Shown here: one piece after another, positions 33,632-41,953 of the stretch
How positions within the stretch are numbered: the first letter of the stretch is position 1
Layout: each line of letters opens with the position of its first letter
Source of the DNA: Sphingobacterium detergens
GTDB taxonomy: Bacteria > Bacteroidota > Bacteroidia > Sphingobacteriales > Sphingobacteriaceae
Reading direction: 5' to 3'
NCBI RefSeq assembly: GCF_003610355.1
Contig: NZ_RAPY01000009.1
Coordinates: 1 to 64,000 of the forward strand
DNA: 64,000 nt
Made by a program: the position numbers and the translations under genes
Notes under the pieces: generated by a model
Databases searched by the model: none
What the model was told of the DNA's origin: nothing
What the model saw: the letters and a program-made list of their open reading frames with translations, nothing else

Positions 33632-35857
33632 ATGTCAAATTTTCAAGTCGATCGAGAAAACACAGCATTTATGCAGGCTGTTGCATTTGTTAACCAAACC
33701 AATCAGAATGTATTTATTACAGGAAAAGCAGGTACGGGAAAGACGACTTTCTTGAAGTATATTCGTGAGCATAGCTATAAGAAAATGGCGATTACTGCGC
33801 CAACAGGAGTAGCTGCTATGAATGCGGGTGGGACAACCTTACACTCGCTGTTTTGGCTTCCTTTCGGAACATTTGTTGAAGATTATGAGTTGCGCTGGGA
33901 TGAGCAGGATAGTCATATTTATAATAAATCCCGTTTGTTCAGTACGATAAAGCTAACGAAACAACGTCGAGCGATTCTACAGGAACTGGAATTATTGATT
34001 ATCGATGAGGTTTCGATGGTACGGGCAGATACCTTGGATGCGATCAATGTGATATTACAATCTGTCCGTCGCGATATGCGTCCTTTCGGAGGATTACAGG
34101 TCTTGTTTATAGGGGATTTATATCAATTGCCTCCCGTGGTGAAAGATGCGGAATGGAATATTCTCCGTGATCATTATTCGTCTGTATTTTTCTTCAATGC
34201 AAAGATTCTAAGGGACAGCCCTTTGGTCATGCTGGAGCTTAATAAGATTTATCGTCAGCAGGATGAAGGGTTTATTTCGATCTTGAATGCAATACGGAAT
34301 AATCAATGTACTAGTGAAATGCTAACTACTCTAAATGGTTATTACCAACAGGATTTTGTGCCAAAAGAGGAGGAGCAATATATTACATTGACATCCCATA
34401 ATCGAAATGCCGATGAGATCAACAGCGCAAAACTGGCTTCGTTGTCTGGAAAGATGCTCAACTTAAAAGCTGTTGTGAAGGATGACTTTGCACAAGGGTC
34501 TTATCCTGCCGAGGAAACGCTGTCCTTAAAAATTGGGGCGCAGGTGATGTTCATCCGGAATGATTCCGGTGATGAGCGGAAGTATTACAATGGTAAGATC
34601 GGTACTGTAAAACATATTGATACAATACAAGGTACTGTTTCAGTCACTTTTCCTGACGGATCTGAAGAGGTTACAGTCAAAAGAGAGACTTGGGAAAATA
34701 TCCGTTACAATTATGATAAGGGGCAGGATCAAATCAAAGAGGAGATCCTGGGTACATTTTCTCAATTTCCTTTGCGACTAGCCTGGGCTATTACAATCCA
34801 TAAGAGTCAGGGTTTGACTTTTCAGAAAGCAATTATTGATGCGGGTACCTCATTTGCGGCTGGACAGGTTTATGTTGCGTTAAGCCGTTTGACGAGTTTG
34901 GACGGACTTGTACTTAAATCCATTATTCCATCTTATGCCATCCGTACGGATTATCAGGTGGTCGAGTTCGCACAACGTGCACATTCCCAATCCAGTATTA
35001 ACGAAATATTGGAACAGTGCCAACGAAATTATCTGGGGCAGATTTTGATGAATGGTTTTCGATGGGATGGCCTCTTGGTGGAAACTTCGGAGCTGCTGAA
35101 ATCAATGGATGAACGTAATATCGATGGGAAAGAACAGGCTGTTCAATTTTTCCAGGAGATCGTTAAACAGCTTCAGACACAGGAGAAAGTGGCCCACAAA
35201 TTTATTGTTGTCCTTTATGATCTCCTTAGGGATAAGGATGCGATTGATTATGACCTGATTTGCGAGCGTTCGACTGCCGCTGTAAATTGGTTTTTGCCAC
35301 GGATGGATAAGGATCTTATAGCGGCTCTGACAAAGCATATTGAGGAATATCAGATCCGCAAGCGAACAAAGAAATATGTTGATGAATTGAAAGCAATATT
35401 GTTGGATTATAAGAGAAAACGGGAGCAGTTGCAGCATTGTCTAATTATTGCCGAAACGCTATCCAAAAGAGAAGATTTTCAAACAGCCATGCTAGATGTA
35501 GCGGCACAGGTTAAGACAAAAGAAAAAGATGAATTGGCGGCACAAAGCGCTGACGAAGAAGGGGCTAAAAAACTGGATACTAAGGATATTTCGTTAGAAA
35601 TGTTTAAAGAGGGGATGACTATCGCTGATATTGCGGGCAAGCGAGGGATGGTTGCTGGTACAATCTATGGGCATCTGATTAATTTTGTGGGTACAGAGGT
35701 AGAGGCAACAGAATTAATTGAGCAAGAAAAGCTTGATCGTATCCTTGATGTTATTCGTGCAAATCCAGACAAATCTTCTTCCGAACTGAAGATGCTTTTG
35801 GGGGCGGATATCGATTATCCAGATATTAAAATTGGACAAAAAGTTTTAGGATTGTAG
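33632..35857 (+). CDS. PIF1/RecD2-like superfamily 1 helicase with C-terminal helix-turn-helix
   Basis: A 741-residue protein. The N-terminal motor carries Walker A GKAGTGKTT (residues 31-39), TAPTGVAAMNAGGTTLHS, Walker B LLIIDEVSMVRAD, and the late motifs TIHKSQGLTFQKAIID and VYVALSRLTSLDGL. These define PIF1-type 5'-3' DNA helicases, which unwind DNA, RNA-DNA hybrids and G-quadruplexes. Residues 440-640 are helical. Residues 655-741 (MFKEGMTIADIAGKRGM and on) form a helix-turn-helix domain of the kind also found at the ends of RecQ-like proteins. It is monocistronic, but the ATP synthase promoter begins in its last codons. Confidence 0.9.
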   Translation: MSNFQVDRENTAFMQAVAFVNQTNQNVFITGKAGTGKTTFLKYIREHSYKKMAITAPTGVAAMNAGGTTLHSLFWLPFGTFVEDYELRWDEQDSHIYNKSRLFSTIKLTKQRRAILQELELLIIDEVSMVRADTLDAINVILQSVRRDMRPFGGLQVLFIGDLYQLPPVVKDAEWNILRDHYSSVFFFNAKILRDSPLVMLELNKIYRQQDEGFISILNAIRNNQCTSEMLTTLNGYYQQDFVPKEEEQYITLTSHNRNADEINSAKLASLSGKMLNLKAVVKDDFAQGSYPAEETLSLKIGAQVMFIRNDSGDERKYYNGKIGTVKHIDTIQGTVSVTFPDGSEEVTVKRETWENIRYNYDKGQDQIKEEILGTFSQFPLRLAWAITIHKSQGLTFQKAIIDAGTSFAAGQVYVALSRLTSLDGLVLKSIIPSYAIRTDYQVVEFAQRAHSQSSINEILEQCQRNYLGQILMNGFRWDGLLVETSELLKSMDERNIDGKEQAVQFFQEIVKQLQTQEKVAHKFIVVLYDLLRDKDAIDYDLICERSTAAVNWFLPRMDKDLIAALTKHIEEYQIRKRTKKYVDELKAILLDYKRKREQLQHCLIIAETLSKREDFQTAMLDVAAQVKTKEKDELAAQSADEEGAKKLDTKDISLEMFKEGMTIADIAGKRGMVAGTIYGHLINFVGTEVEATELIEQEKLDRILDVIRANPDKSSSELKMLLGADIDYPDIKIGQKVLGL

Positions 35858-35884
35858 TGGGTAAGGATTTATGATGTATATTTG
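35852..35884 (+). promoter_or_regulatory. Promoter of the ATP synthase operon
   Basis: A TTG at 35852-35854 (inside the last codons of the helicase gene) and TATATTTG at 35877-35884 are separated by 22 bp. The first gene, atpZ, starts 22 nt after the -7 element. Confidence 0.7.
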
Positions 35885-35906
35885 TCAACCTTTTATTATA
35901 AGCTAA

Positions 35907-36134
35907 TTGAAAGAGGAGAAAACCAATAAGAAAATTAACAAGTGGATTGTATTTACTTCCATGCCGATTCAGATGGGTGTGACAATATATTTGTTTTATT
36001 GGGTCGGGAGTTGGTTAGATAATAAATATGCCATTGCGGGTGATTGGGGAATGAAAGGATTGACGTTGTTGGGTGTGGTTGTATCCTTGTATCAGTTCAT
36101 TAGGCAGGCAAATCAAATTAATAAGAATGAATAG
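35907..36134 (+). CDS. atpZ: AtpZ-like small membrane protein
   Basis: A 75-residue protein with two membrane helices (about 17-35 and 48-65) joined by a loop with SWLDNKYAIAGDWG; the pattern GxxLDxxxG is typical of AtpZ/AtpI proteins that head ATP synthase operons. AtpZ is thought to help assembly of the c-ring or carry Mg2+/Ca2+. The start is a TTG at 35907; no ATG is available before the first helix in a sensible position. Its end overlaps the next gene by 8 bp. Confidence 0.8.
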   Translation: MKEEKTNKKINKWIVFTSMPIQMGVTIYLFYWVGSWLDNKYAIAGDWGMKGLTLLGVVVSLYQFIRQANQINKNE

Positions 36135-36525
36135 TTATTTGAAAAGCATACTTATACTGCTGATCGTCTTTGTGGCAAGTTTTGCTGCGCATTATTTAGT
36201 GATATCCGGAATGAACGTGGAACAATACTGGAGCAAAACCTCCTACAGTCTGGTGGGAATGTATACTTTTGGATTCTGTTCTTCGTTGCTGGTTGCGGTT
36301 TTGATATTTTTTGCAAATTGGTCTATGCCGGAGAAACTGGGGGTTATATTTCTGGGCCTAGTGCTCTTGAAAGGTGTTGCAGGATATATTTATATTAAAG
36401 ACGGGTTAAAGACCTTTGAAAATAACTTTATCGAATATAACTTTTTGGTTGTATTTTTTATCTCTCTGTTTGTTGATGTTTACGTCGCTTTTAGCGCTTT
36501 AAATCAAGCAGATAAAAAGGTTTAA
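36127..36525 (+). CDS. AtpI-like four-helix membrane protein in the ATP synthase operon
   Basis: A 132-residue protein with four hydrophobic segments (about 5-27, 41-64, 70-90, 103-125) and little else. Its position between atpZ and atpB is that of AtpI (ATP synthase protein I), and the hydropathy fits, but I recognise no strong signature. I use the ATG at 36127, overlapping the atpZ stop (ATGAATAG), rather than an upstream in-frame ATG at 36073 that would add 18 non-family residues inside atpZ. The stop codon lies within the palindrome pair at 36520-36549. Confidence 0.72.
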   Translation: MNSYLKSILILLIVFVASFAAHYLVISGMNVEQYWSKTSYSLVGMYTFGFCSSLLVAVLIFFANWSMPEKLGVIFLGLVLLKGVAGYIYIKDGLKTFENNFIEYNFLVVFFISLFVDVYVAFSALNQADKKV

Positions 36526-36549
36526 ACTATTTTTGGAAAAAGTTTAAAC
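36520..36549 (+). promoter_or_regulatory. Paired GTTTAAAC palindromes forming a hairpin before atpB
   Basis: GTTTAAAC at 36520-36527 and again at 36542-36549, with TATTTTTGGAAAAA between them. The whole can fold as a stem with a TA bulge and a GG loop, or act as two operator half-sites 22 bp apart. The first copy contains the stop codon of the AtpI-like gene. Confidence 0.55.
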
Positions 36550-36577
36550 AAATGGTGATTTATGCCAAATAAAATTG

Positions 36578-36585
36578 TATTTTTG
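36578..36585 (+). promoter_or_regulatory. Possible internal promoter before atpB
   Basis: TATTTTTG, a full -7 match, lies 34 nt before the atpB ATG in the 94-bp gap between the AtpI-like gene and atpB. No TTG at the -33 distance. Confidence 0.5.
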
Positions 36586-36619
36586 CGCAAAATTTTTTAT
36601 TATTCAATAGTAATCTGAA

Positions 36620-37708
36620 ATGGTGAATCTTAAGAGAGCACTTTTATTATTTGCAGTAATTTTTCTTGCTGTCAATCCTTTTACCTTAAAAGCAGCTGAA
36701 GAAGCGCATGGGGATGCGCCTAAAACCCAAGCTGAGGAAATCAAAGAGTATAGTCAACATCACTTACAAGATGATCATTATTTTTCTTTGTTCTCCGATC
36801 AAAAAGCAGGAAAACATTATGGTTTTCCATTGCCAGTAATTCTTATTGATAATGGATTGGTTGTTTTTTCTTCTGGCGAGTTTCATCATGGCGAATCCGT
36901 TGTAGAGAAAAATGGTCAATACTATACACTTTACCATGGCAAGATCTATAAAACAGATGCTGCAGGTACCTTAAACTTTGATGAAGCACATCACCCTACG
37001 AATGCAAAACCTTTAGATTTCTCGATTACAAAGAACGTGGTGGGCCTATTATTGGCAGCATTCTTATTGTTCTGGGGTTTCATATGTCTGGCTAAAACAT
37101 ATAAGAAAGGTGTTAATAACCTTCCTAAAGGTGTTGGTCGCGTTTTAGAACCATTGGTTTTATATGTACGTGATGAGATGGCTGTTCCAAATATTGGTCA
37201 TCGTTATAAAGAATTTATGCCTTACCTATTATCTGTGTTTTTCTTGATCTTTGTTTTAAACTTGTTGGGTATGACTCCACTAGGTTTTAACGTAACAGGA
37301 AATATTACAGTTACTTTATGTTTGGCTTTATTCACTTTCTTTATTACCAACTTTAAGGCTAATAAAGATTATTGGAAACACATTTTTTGGATGCCAGGTG
37401 TTCCAGTTCCTTTCAAATTTATTTTGGCGCCAATTGAGGTGTTGGGTATGTTTACTAAGCCTTTCTCCTTGATGTTGCGTTTGTTTGCGAATATTACTGC
37501 TGGTCACTCCGTTGTAATGGGGTTGATCGCAATCGTATATTTATTTCAACAACAATTAACTGTCGGTGGTAGTATCGGGGTGTCCATGTTGTTAACATTA
37601 GTGTTGTTTTTCTTGGAGTTACTGGTTGCGTTTTTGCAGGCCTTTATCTTTACAATGTTGTCATCCTTGTTTATCGGAATGGCTGTTGAAGAACACGCAC
37701 ATCATTAA
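36620..37708 (+). CDS. atpB: F-type ATP synthase subunit a
   Basis: A 362-residue membrane protein. It has a signal peptide (hydrophobic core residues 5-22, ending near LKA-AE) and an extra periplasmic segment of about 110 residues rich in His and Asp, which is a Bacteroidota feature absent from E. coli subunit a. Five or six membrane helices follow, with the proton-channel arginine in LMLRLFANITAGH near residue 288. It forms the half-channels next to the c-ring in Fo. Part of the atp operon. Confidence 0.95.
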   Translation: MVNLKRALLLFAVIFLAVNPFTLKAAEEAHGDAPKTQAEEIKEYSQHHLQDDHYFSLFSDQKAGKHYGFPLPVILIDNGLVVFSSGEFHHGESVVEKNGQYYTLYHGKIYKTDAAGTLNFDEAHHPTNAKPLDFSITKNVVGLLLAAFLLFWGFICLAKTYKKGVNNLPKGVGRVLEPLVLYVRDEMAVPNIGHRYKEFMPYLLSVFFLIFVLNLLGMTPLGFNVTGNITVTLCLALFTFFITNFKANKDYWKHIFWMPGVPVPFKFILAPIEVLGMFTKPFSLMLRLFANITAGHSVVMGLIAIVYLFQQQLTVGGSIGVSMLLTLVLFFLELLVAFLQAFIFTMLSSLFIGMAVEEHAHH

Positions 37709-37744
37709 TCGAATTTTTTTGTTAAATTTTATAAAATAATTATT

Positions 37745-37933
37745 ATGTACAACTTAATTGGAGCAGGTTTAATCGTAATCGGTGCAGGTTTAGGTTTAGG
37801 TAAAATCGGTGGTTCAGCTATGGAAGCTATCGCTCGTCAACCAGAAGCAGCATCTAAAATTCAAACTGCGATGATCATCATTGGTGCCTTAGTTGAAGGT
37901 TTAGCATTCGGTGCTTTAATCTTAGGTAAATAA
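37745..37933 (+). CDS. atpE: F-type ATP synthase subunit c
   Basis: A 62-residue two-helix hairpin, short for the family (usually 70-90). The polar loop is ARQPEA (residues 30-35), and the ion-carrying carboxylate is E51 in GALVEGLAF. The residue after E51 is Gly, and TM1 shows no Gln/Val Na+ ligand pattern, so it should carry protons. Several copies form the rotor ring. A strong hairpin follows the stop codon, which may adjust its level relative to the other subunits. Confidence 0.96.
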   Translation: MYNLIGAGLIVIGAGLGLGKIGGSAMEAIARQPEAASKIQTAMIIIGALVEGLAFGALILGK

Positions 37934-37956
37934 TCCAAGCTGATTAAAAGTTTACT

Positions 37957-37993
37957 AAATACAGTTTGCAACGGTTGGTTGCAGACTGTATTT
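37957..37993 (+). promoter_or_regulatory. 16-bp hairpin downstream of atpE
   Basis: AAATACAGTTTGCAAC (37957-37972) pairs with GTTGCAGACTGTATTT (37978-37993) around a 5-nt loop; the single mismatch is a G-U pair in RNA. An A-rich, not T-rich, sequence follows, so it is unlikely to terminate efficiently. A role in mRNA processing or stability is likelier. Confidence 0.7.
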
Positions 37994-38043
37994 AAACAAA
38001 AAAATACAAACAAAAGAAAATTATAATTTACAATTGTATATAA

Positions 38044-38544
38044 ATGGAAGCATTAATTAATCAGTTCTCGTACGGTTTGTTCTTTTGGCAACTAATCATC
38101 TTATTGGTTGTGATCTTTTTATTGGGCAAGTTTGCTTGGAAACCTATCGTCAACGCTTTGGATGAACGTGAGCAAGGAATTGCGAATGCATTGGAAGCTG
38201 CTGAGAAAGCTAAATTAGAAATGGCTCGTTTGACAAATGAGAACGAACAATTGCTTAAAGAGGCTCGTGCGGAACGTGATGTTATCCTTAAAGAAGCAAA
38301 AGAGCTAAAAGAGAAAATCGTTACTGAGGCAAAAACACAGGCACAAACTGAAGGTGCTAAAATGATTGCTCAAGCGAAAGAAGAGATCGAAGAACAAAAG
38401 AATAAAGCTTTGGCTGAGGTAAAATCACAAGTTTCTTCTTTGTCTTTGGATATCGCTCGTAAAGTGTTAACAAAAGAATTTGAGGACCAAGGTAAGCAAG
38501 AAGCTTTAGTAGCAGATTTGCTGAATGATGTTAAATTGAACTAA
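38044..38544 (+). CDS. atpF: F-type ATP synthase subunit b
   Basis: A 166-residue protein with one N-terminal membrane helix (LFFWQLIILLVVIFLLGKFAW) and a long charged coiled coil typical of the peripheral stalk. The segment FAWKPIVNALDEREQGI after the helix is conserved in the family. It connects subunit a with delta and alpha. Only one b gene is present, with no b' copy. Confidence 0.95.
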   Translation: MEALINQFSYGLFFWQLIILLVVIFLLGKFAWKPIVNALDEREQGIANALEAAEKAKLEMARLTNENEQLLKEARAERDVILKEAKELKEKIVTEAKTQAQTEGAKMIAQAKEEIEEQKNKALAEVKSQVSSLSLDIARKVLTKEFEDQGKQEALVADLLNDVKLN

Positions 38545-38573
38545 TCCGGTCACTCAAATTACGAAATAGAATT

Positions 38574-39116
38574 ATGTCAGTATTTAAAGTAGCATCGAGA
38601 TATGCAAAGTCATTAATTGACTTGGCTAGCGAGCAAGGCTCACTGGAGACCATCAAGACAGATATGGATTCGTTCATTGCTGTTTTAAAATCCAGTTCAG
38701 AATTGCAGGCTGTTTTGGCCAATCCTATTGTTCCTTTGGACAAGAAGAAAAACATATTGGATGCTTTATTTAAAGATAAGATCAATCCGAATATCTTGGC
38801 ATTCTTTAAGATCATGATCAACAAAGGTCGTGGTACAATAGTATATGCTACAGCTCAGGAATTTGTCCGTGAGTATAACGAGGTAAAAGGTATTGTGAAA
38901 GCTACAGTTACATCTGCAGCACCACTTTCTGAAGCTAATTTGGCAGCGATGAAAGATGTACTTGCAAAAGAAACCAACGCTCAGGTGATATTGAACAATA
39001 AAGTCGATAGCAGTTTGATCGGTGGATTTGTCGTCAATGTTGGTGACCGCCAGATTGATGCAAGTATTGCTGGTAAGTTGAATAAATTAGAAAGATATTT
39101 GAATCAGGGTAACTAA
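38574..39116 (+). CDS. atpH: F-type ATP synthase subunit delta
   Basis: A 180-residue protein of the OSCP/delta family: an N-terminal helical bundle starting VASRYAKSLIDLASEQG and a C-terminal domain with SSLIGGFVVNVGDRQIDASI, the family signature. It joins the peripheral stalk to the top of the F1 head. It is 29 bp after atpF. Confidence 0.94.
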   Translation: MSVFKVASRYAKSLIDLASEQGSLETIKTDMDSFIAVLKSSSELQAVLANPIVPLDKKKNILDALFKDKINPNILAFFKIMINKGRGTIVYATAQEFVREYNEVKGIVKATVTSAAPLSEANLAAMKDVLAKETNAQVILNNKVDSSLIGGFVVNVGDRQIDASIAGKLNKLERYLNQGN

Positions 39117-39170
39117 GTTATTCTGATACTTGAAGTAAAATAAATCAAAAAACCCCTTATAATAATTAAA

Positions 39171-40745
39171 ATGATAGAGGTAAGACCAGATGAAGTTTCG
39201 GCAATTCTAAGAGAACAATTGTCGGGCTTTAAATCAGAAGCCGAACTAGAGGAAGTGGGTACCGTACTTGCTGTAGGTGACGGTATTGCTCGTATTTACG
39301 GCTTAACTAAAGTTCAGTCCGGTGAGTTGGTTGAATTTGATAACGGATTACAAGGTATTGTATTAAACTTAGAAGAAGACAACGTCGGTGTTGTACTTTT
39401 AGGTCCTTCTGACGAAATTAAAGAAGGAGATACTATTAAACGTACCAACCGTATTGCATCCATCAAAGTTGGAGAAGGTTTGTTGGGACGTGTTGTGAAT
39501 ACATTGGGTCAACCAATTGATGGTAAAGGACCTATCCAAGGTGAATTGTATGAAATGCCTATCGAGCGTAAAGCTCCAGGTGTTATCTACCGTCAACCGG
39601 TAACTGAACCATTACAAACAGGTATCAAAGCGATTGATGCGATGATTCCAGTAGGTCGTGGTCAACGTGAGTTGGTAATTGGTGACCGTCAAACAGGTAA
39701 AACTGCGGTTTGTATCGATACGATCTTAAACCAAAAAGAGTTCTATGATGCAGGTCAACCTGTATTCTGTATCTACGTTGCTGTAGGTCAAAAGAATTCT
39801 ACAGTAGCGAATATCGTTCGTACATTGGAGGAAAGAGGTGCAATGGCTTATACAGTTGTTGTCGCTGCTTCTGCGGCGGATCCTGCTCCACTTCAATTCT
39901 ACGCGCCAATGGCGGGTGCTGCTATCGGTGAGTTCTTCCGTGATACAGGCCGTCCAGCGTTGATCGTTTATGATGATTTGTCTAAACAAGCTGTGGCATA
40001 CCGTGAGGTTTCTTTGTTGTTGCGTCGTCCTCCAGGCCGCGAGGCATACCCAGGTGACGTATTCTACTTACACAGCCGTTTATTAGAGCGCGCAGCGAAA
40101 ATCAACTCTTCTGATGATATCGCTCGTAACATGAATGACCTTCCTGAGTCTATCAAGCATTTGGTTAAAGGTGGTGGTTCATTGACAGCTCTTCCAATCA
40201 TCGAAACACAAGCAGGTGACGTTTCGGCATATATTCCTACCAACGTAATCTCTATTACAGATGGTCAGATCTTCTTGGAATCTAACTTATTTAATGCTGG
40301 TATTCGTCCGGCGATCAACGTAGGTATTTCTGTATCTCGTGTGGGTGGTAACGCTCAGATCAAACCGATGAAAAAAGTATCAGGTACATTAAAGTTGGAT
40401 CAAGCGCAGTACCGTGAATTGGAAGCTTTCGCGAAATTCGGTTCTGATCTAGATGCTGCTACTAAGGCTGTATTGGATAAAGGTGTTCGTAACGTTGAGA
40501 TCTTGAAACAAGGTCAATACTCTCCAGTTTCTGTAGAGAAACAAGTTGCGATCATTTACATTGGAACGAAAGGTTTATTACGTAATGTTCCAGTAAATAA
40601 AGTAAGAGAGTTTGAAGAAGAATTCTTGACGCAATTGGAACAACGCCATCCAGAAGTTTTGTCAGCGTTCAAAGCTGGTAAATTCTCTGATGAGTTGACT
40701 GCAGTATTAGAAACAGTAGCTAAGGATTTAGCATCAAAATATTAA
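39171..40745 (+). CDS. atpA: F-type ATP synthase subunit alpha
   Basis: A 524-residue subunit with Walker A GDRQTGKTA near residues 171-179, the VGDGIARIYGL start of the beta-barrel domain, and the ATP synthase alpha/beta signature region (PAINVGISVSRVGGNAQ). Nucleotide is bound but not hydrolysed at alpha sites. It forms the F1 hexamer with beta, whose gene is not in this window. Separated from atpG by a heptad-repeat hairpin. Confidence 0.97.
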   Translation: MIEVRPDEVSAILREQLSGFKSEAELEEVGTVLAVGDGIARIYGLTKVQSGELVEFDNGLQGIVLNLEEDNVGVVLLGPSDEIKEGDTIKRTNRIASIKVGEGLLGRVVNTLGQPIDGKGPIQGELYEMPIERKAPGVIYRQPVTEPLQTGIKAIDAMIPVGRGQRELVIGDRQTGKTAVCIDTILNQKEFYDAGQPVFCIYVAVGQKNSTVANIVRTLEERGAMAYTVVVAASAADPAPLQFYAPMAGAAIGEFFRDTGRPALIVYDDLSKQAVAYREVSLLLRRPPGREAYPGDVFYLHSRLLERAAKINSSDDIARNMNDLPESIKHLVKGGGSLTALPIIETQAGDVSAYIPTNVISITDGQIFLESNLFNAGIRPAINVGISVSRVGGNAQIKPMKKVSGTLKLDQAQYRELEAFAKFGSDLDAATKAVLDKGVRNVEILKQGQYSPVSVEKQVAIIYIGTKGLLRNVPVNKVREFEEEFLTQLEQRHPEVLSAFKAGKFSDELTAVLETVAKDLASKY

Positions 40746-40817
40746 TTAGTAATGAGTATTTGGTATTGAGTCCATTGACTAGACTCAATACTCAATACTA
40801 GGTACTTGATACTTAAA
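40745..40817. repeat. Head-to-head heptad repeats between atpA and atpG
   Basis: On + from 40783, five 7-base units follow one another: ACTCAAT, ACTCAAT, ACTAGGT, ACTTGAT, ACTTAAA. On - from 40772 the same period appears: ACTCAAT, ACCAAAT, ACTCATT, ACTAATT. The two arrays point away from a common centre (40773-40782), so the RNA can form an imperfect stem of about 18 bp between 40754-40772 and 40782-40799. Confidence 0.8.
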
Positions 40818-40823
40818 ACAAAT

Positions 40824-41726
40824 ATGGCAAATTTAAAAGAAGTAAGAAACCGGATTACCTCGGTATCATCAACACAGCAGATCACTAAAGCCATGAAAAT
40901 GGTTTCGGCTGCTAAATTGAAGCGCGCTACTAACGCTATCTTACAATTGCGCCCATATGCGAATAAACTAAGAGATATTTTGGCTGATGTTTCTGCAAGT
41001 GTGGAGGGAAGTAATTCTCCTTTCACAGTAGATCGTGAGCCAAATAAGGTGTTGATCGTTGTTGTTTCTTCTAATAGAGGTCTGGCTGGGGCATTCAACG
41101 CGAATGCTATCAAGATGACTAATAACTTGATCGCTAACAAATATGCCGAGCAGCATGCGAAAGGCAATTTGAGTATCATCGCTATTGGTAAAAAAGGTTA
41201 CGATTTCTATTCAAAACGTAATTTCGATGTGATAGCTAATCACTCAGACTTGTTTTCTGATTTAAATTTTGGATCTGTTTCTGTAGTGACAGAATTTATC
41301 ATGGAACAATTTAAGGAAGGTAATTTTGATCGTGTTGAAGTGGTTTATAACCAATTCAAAAACGCTGCAGTTCAAGAGTTGACAGCAGAGCAGATTTTGC
41401 CTTTATTACCACCTGCAGAGCAAAACACACAACATACGCATAAAGCAAAAATTGAAGCTGAAGTGGATTATATCATTGAACCTTCTAAAGAGAAGATTAT
41501 CGAAGAGTTAATTCCTAAAGCCATCAAGATTCAATTATACAAAGCTGTTTTAGATTCCAATGCTTCTGAGCATGGTGCACGTATGACAGCAATGGATAAA
41601 GCAACTGAAAATGCTGGTGACTTAATAAAATCACTTAAGTTATCGTATAACCAAGCGCGTCAAGCGGCAATTACAACAGAATTGACCGAGATCGTCTCTG
41701 GAGCGGCAGCGTTATCAAACGGATAA
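40824..41726 (+). CDS. atpG: F-type ATP synthase subunit gamma
   Basis: A 300-residue subunit forming the central rotor. MANLKEVRNRITSVSSTQQITKAMKMVSAAKL at the N-terminus (cited here only by its first and last parts: LKEVRNRITSV, AMKMVSAAKL) and the C-terminal RMTAMDKATENAGDLI are the two helices of the coiled coil. Start at ATG 40824; an ATA-region upstream frame beginning at 40806 is not supported by the family. It is the last gene of the operon and is followed by a strong terminator. Confidence 0.95.
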   Translation: MANLKEVRNRITSVSSTQQITKAMKMVSAAKLKRATNAILQLRPYANKLRDILADVSASVEGSNSPFTVDREPNKVLIVVVSSNRGLAGAFNANAIKMTNNLIANKYAEQHAKGNLSIIAIGKKGYDFYSKRNFDVIANHSDLFSDLNFGSVSVVTEFIMEQFKEGNFDRVEVVYNQFKNAAVQELTAEQILPLLPPAEQNTQHTHKAKIEAEVDYIIEPSKEKIIEELIPKAIKIQLYKAVLDSNASEHGARMTAMDKATENAGDLIKSLKLSYNQARQAAITTELTEIVSGAAALSNG

Positions 41727-41745
41727 TCCTATAATCGGGAAAACA

Positions 41746-41785
41746 TAAAAAGGCGATAATCTTACGATTATCGCCTTTTTTATAT
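41746..41785 (+). terminator. Terminator of the ATP synthase operon
   Basis: AAAAAGGCGATAATC pairs with GATTATCGCCTTTTT around a 4-nt loop and is followed by a T/A-rich run. Confidence 0.92.
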
Positions 41786-41953
41786 TGTTCAATTTTGAGC
41801 CATTATGTTATCCCATATAAGAAAGATCACTATAGGTGTAAAAAGGGAGATTTTTGAGCAAGTTGAGATTGGAAGAAAATAAGCTGATTTCTTTAATTTT
41901 TTGTAGCTTTAATCAATTATTTAAACATTGGAAAATGTCAAATCCCTAATTTT

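Noticed and set aside
36073..36126. Longer start for the AtpI-like gene
   Set aside because: The extra 18 residues lie inside atpZ and lack likeness to a membrane-protein N-terminus; the ATGAATAG overlap start is more natural.
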